A model generated the notes under the pieces. That model had not been told where the DNA came from. It ran no database searches and saw nothing but the letters and a program-made list of their open reading frames with translations. A DNA stretch of 64,000 nucleotides from Clostridia bacterium (GTDB taxonomy: Bacteria; Bacillota; Clostridia; Oscillospirales; Acutalibacteraceae). The stretch is taken from positions 1 to 64,000 of the forward strand of contig JAFUNA010000002.1 in the NCBI GenBank assembly GCA_017473165.1. The letters are read 5' to 3'. Positions 61,634 to 64,000 of the stretch are shown here, piece by piece (the first letter of the stretch is position 1; the number at the start of each line of letters is the position of its first letter). The position numbers and the translations under genes were made by a program.

Positions 61634-63196
61634 ATGCTTAATATTCCTGCATTTGATGAGCTTTTCGGAGATGCTCTGAAGCCATACAGTATAAACATAA
61701 CATATCCGAATGCAAGGCGTACCGTTTATTGCGAAAAAACTCACAGACTCACCGACGAAAAATACATTCTGAACATAGCCGATAAAAATATCAGCATTGA
61801 ATGCTCGTGCGAAAAAAGTGCATTTTACGCACTTTGTGACCTTGCAAAGCGTATTGACGAAAAAACGGTTGCAGACGGCGAATATATATGCTCTCCTTCA
61901 TTTGCCGTGAGAGGATATATTGAGGGCTTTTACGGTACTCCGTGGAGCCACGAAAGCCGCAAATCCGTTATGGCACTTATGGCAAAGAACCGCATGAACA
62001 CCATATATTATGCTCCCAAAGATGATATTTTTCACCGTGAAAAATGGCGTGAAAAATATCCCGAAGAGGAGCTTGCAAGGCTTAAGGAGCTTGTTGACAC
62101 TTCAAAGAAATACCACATGAATTTTTACTGGTGCGTTGCTCCCGGTCTTTCGATGAAATATTCCGACAACGCCGAATTTGAAGCTTTGCTTGAAAAAACA
62201 AAGCAGCTTTATTCAATCGGAGTTACGGATTTCGGGCTGCTGCTTGATGACATAGACGAGGAGCTCGAGTTTGAGGAGGACAGAGCCCTTTACGGCGAAA
62301 CGGTTAACGCCCATATTGAGCTGATCAACAGCTATTATTCGGCATTGCATGAAATCGATTCTTCAATCCGTCTTACCGTTTGTCCTACTCTTTACCACGG
62401 TAAGGGCAATGAATACTATATTTCAAAGCTCGGACAAAACATTCCGCCGCTTGTTTCGCTTTTCTGGACGGGCAAAGACATATGCTCACGGGAGCTTACA
62501 AGTCCCGAAGCCGTAAGATTCGTTGAGAATACATATCATAAGCCGCTTTATTGGGATAACTATCCCGTCAACGATTGCTCGATGTTCAACGAAATGCACA
62601 TTTCACCGATTATCGGCCGTGACCCCGATTTATATAAGTATTCCGAGGGCATAATTGCAAACTGCATGGAGTATGCCGAATGCTCAAAAATTCCGCTCAT
62701 AACCATTGCGGATTACCTTTGGGACAGCGAAAACTATGACCCGCAGAAATCCTGGGAGAATGCAATAAAGCAGGTTGTCGGAAAAGAAAATGCAGACAGT
62801 TTTATTATATTTGCTGACCATCTTTATACTTCCTGCCTCAAGGATGCCAATTCAAGGCGGATGTATGCGGCTTTTGATGAAATTGAAACAGCTTTCAAAT
62901 CAGGCAAAAAAGAAACAGCCTTTGCTCTTGCAACGGATTATCTCGGCAAAATGAATGCCTGCAGAGAATATTTAAAACAGGATTTGCCCATTTGCAATGA
63001 GCTTTCAAAATGGTCGGAAAAATATTTTGTTTCGTGCGATATCATGAACAAGATATTTGAATATTTAAAATCAAATGATGAAGGTCTGATTGCAGAGCTG
63101 CTTTTGCTTGTTGAAAAATACGAGGCAATGCCTGCAAAGCTTTCAAACGACATCAATATCCGTGAAGAACTTAAAAATCTGCAAAAAATAAAATAA
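61634..63196 (+). CDS. Beta-N-acetylglucosaminidase, family GH84
   Basis: A 520-residue enzyme that removes beta-GlcNAc from glycans or glycoproteins. An N-terminal GH20b-like alpha/beta domain (1-95) is followed by the catalytic barrel VRGYIEGFYGTPWSHESR, the double aspartate LLLDDIDEEL (D205, D206), CPTLYHGKGNEYY, LFWTGKDICS and WDNYPVND. A helical C-terminal region follows. No signal peptide, so it acts inside the cell or is released on lysis. The start at 61634 follows AGAGGTGGTGCTT. It is 13 bp from the next gene. Confidence 0.92.
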   Translation: MLNIPAFDELFGDALKPYSINITYPNARRTVYCEKTHRLTDEKYILNIADKNISIECSCEKSAFYALCDLAKRIDEKTVADGEYICSPSFAVRGYIEGFYGTPWSHESRKSVMALMAKNRMNTIYYAPKDDIFHREKWREKYPEEELARLKELVDTSKKYHMNFYWCVAPGLSMKYSDNAEFEALLEKTKQLYSIGVTDFGLLLDDIDEELEFEEDRALYGETVNAHIELINSYYSALHEIDSSIRLTVCPTLYHGKGNEYYISKLGQNIPPLVSLFWTGKDICSRELTSPEAVRFVENTYHKPLYWDNYPVNDCSMFNEMHISPIIGRDPDLYKYSEGIIANCMEYAECSKIPLITIADYLWDSENYDPQKSWENAIKQVVGKENADSFIIFADHLYTSCLKDANSRRMYAAFDEIETAFKSGKKETAFALATDYLGKMNACREYLKQDLPICNELSKWSEKYFVSCDIMNKIFEYLKSNDEGLIAELLLLVEKYEAMPAKLSNDINIREELKNLQKIK

Positions 63197-63209
63197 AAGG
63201 AGAATTAAA

Positions 63210-64000
63210 ATGGCAGTTGTTATCAGATGGATTTCAGCGATTATGGCGGTGCTTCTCGGATTACCCACTCTTTTAGGTGCGGTTTTCCAGAGCCTTACCA
63301 AACTTGGCTACGATGAAAGACCCGTTGCCGCAATTTCGGAAAATTTTCTTGAAGGAAATGCGGAATTTATTGATGAGGCAAAATCGGAATACTGGTCGGC
63401 AGGCTATGCACGAAGAGTTCTGACTCCCGATGATATTGACGAAACAAGATATTTTCTTGGCGGTTTCCTCAAATTTCCCGCACAGGAAGCAACAGGCGTT
63501 GTTGACGACTTATGCGTAAGAGCGGTTGTGCTTGACGATAATTCGGGCAGAGGTGCGGCAGCGTTTGCATGGATTGACGGCGTAGGCTTTATGAATGCTG
63601 ATATCAAGGAAATCCGTGAAAAACTTGCCGATATAACAGGCAAAGGCAAGCTTATAAGCATTGACGTAGGCTCAACTCATAGCCATTCCGCAATTGACAC
63701 ACAGGGTCTTTGGGGCAACATTCCCAAAAGCGGCAGAAATCAGGATTACATTGATTCCATTATCTCAAAAACCGCTGATGCGATAAGAGAAGCTTATAAC
63801 AGCCGTGAGAAGGGTATGCTTTACTATTCCTCAAAAGCCTGCCCCGAATTGTTCCACGACGGCAGAGCACCTTATTCGCTTGACGAAAAAATTCACCTTT
63901 TCCGTTTTGTTCCCGATGCAAGCGGCAAAAAGGAAATTTATATTGCTAATTTCGGCGGTCATCCCATTAATCTCGGTTGGAGCAACACCGAACTTTCGGG
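63210..64000 (+). CDS. Neutral/alkaline ceramidase-like hydrolase, N-terminal part (cut by window end)
   Basis: The 263 visible residues start MAVVIRWISAIMAVLLG, one membrane anchor or signal. They continue with VLDDNSGRGAAAFAWIDG, IDVGSTHSHSAIDTQGLWG and IANFGGHPINLGWSN, which resemble the metal-site STHTHSG pattern of neutral ceramidases. The gene runs out of the window. AAGGAGAATTAAA precedes the ATG at 63210, 13 bp after GH84, so the two are one operon. It may deacylate host or bacterial lipids; substrate unproven. Confidence 0.75.
   Translation, partial: MAVVIRWISAIMAVLLGLPTLLGAVFQSLTKLGYDERPVAAISENFLEGNAEFIDEAKSEYWSAGYARRVLTPDDIDETRYFLGGFLKFPAQEATGVVDDLCVRAVVLDDNSGRGAAAFAWIDGVGFMNADIKEIREKLADITGKGKLISIDVGSTHSHSAIDTQGLWGNIPKSGRNQDYIDSIISKTADAIREAYNSREKGMLYYSSKACPELFHDGRAPYSLDEKIHLFRFVPDASGKKEIYIANFGGHPINLGWSNTELS

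Noticed and set aside
1-64000. CRISPR arrays, transposons or prophage
   Set aside because: No spaced direct repeats, transposase, integrase or phage structural genes were seen.

Overview
The window looks like chromosomal sequence from an anaerobic, low-to-mid GC Gram-positive bacterium of the class Clostridia, probably an Oscillospirales/Ruminococcaceae-type gut or rumen organism. This is inferred from gene content and style: [FeFe]-hydrogenase maturation genes, a type III glutamine synthetase, Na+-pump decarboxylase subunits, a TagF-like teichoic acid polymerase, 2-oxoacid:ferredoxin oxidoreductase, strong GGAGG ribosome sites and consensus TTGACA/TATAAT promoters. No phage, IS or CRISPR was seen.

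Layout. 0-1.1 kb: a truncated MerR regulator with its own 19-bp-spacer promoter, a broken DUF6061 gene, and tRNA-Leu(CAA) and tRNA-Lys(TTT). 1.3-4.9 kb: a partial myo-inositol operon (iolB-iolD-iolE). 4.95-8.84 kb (minus): tsaE-tsaB-rpiB-upp and a GH36 alpha-galactosidase. 8.9-11.3 kb: a glycerophosphodiesterase and araA. 11.4-15.5 kb (minus): a TM1266-type regulator with hydE, hydG and hydF, behind a leader that can form mutually exclusive terminator and antiterminator hairpins. 15.6-21.2 kb: an MFS transporter, a threonine aldolase-type lyase, a GPH-family sugar transporter, a divergent GDPD protein, an ArsC/Spx-like protein and a Nudix hydrolase.

21.4-32.1 kb is the most unusual part: ten tightly packed genes between one consensus promoter and one terminator. 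They are a LeuA-like protein that has lost its metal-binding HxH motif; an 835-residue fusion of a sugar-isomerase TIM barrel to an acyl-CoA ligase; a branched-chain aminotransferase; a ParA/MinD-like ATPase; a four-subunit 2-oxoacid:ferredoxin oxidoreductase; an XRE-cupin regulator; and a second acyl-CoA ligase. The core could interconvert branched-chain (or aryl) acids and amino acids through acyl-CoA and 2-oxoacids. The first two proteins add chemistry I cannot assign.

32.2-45.6 kb: type III glutamine synthetase, a teichoic acid polymerase, the rhamnose operon rhaA-rhaD-fucO (no kinase), OadB and a small OadG-like subunit (no OadA), an esterase, an aspartate aminotransferase and a polysaccharide deacetylase. 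45.7-52.5 kb: a Na/Pi cotransporter, PlsC, a nanE-nanK pair (nanE apparently leaderless), a polytopic membrane protein and an AlaA-type aminotransferase. 52.6-58.1 kb: two secreted hydrolases flanking a zinc-uptake operon (zur-znuA-znuC-znuB). 58.3-64 kb: an rRNA/tRNA methyltransferase followed by an amino-sugar salvage group (BadF-family kinase, MurQ, GH84 hexosaminidase, and a ceramidase-like hydrolase cut by the window end).

Taken together, the organism uses plant and host sugars (inositol, galactosides, arabinose, rhamnose, amino sugars), ferments with ferredoxin and hydrogen metabolism, and makes or breaks down branched-chain compounds. Functions are assigned by reading sequence motifs; no database search was possible.
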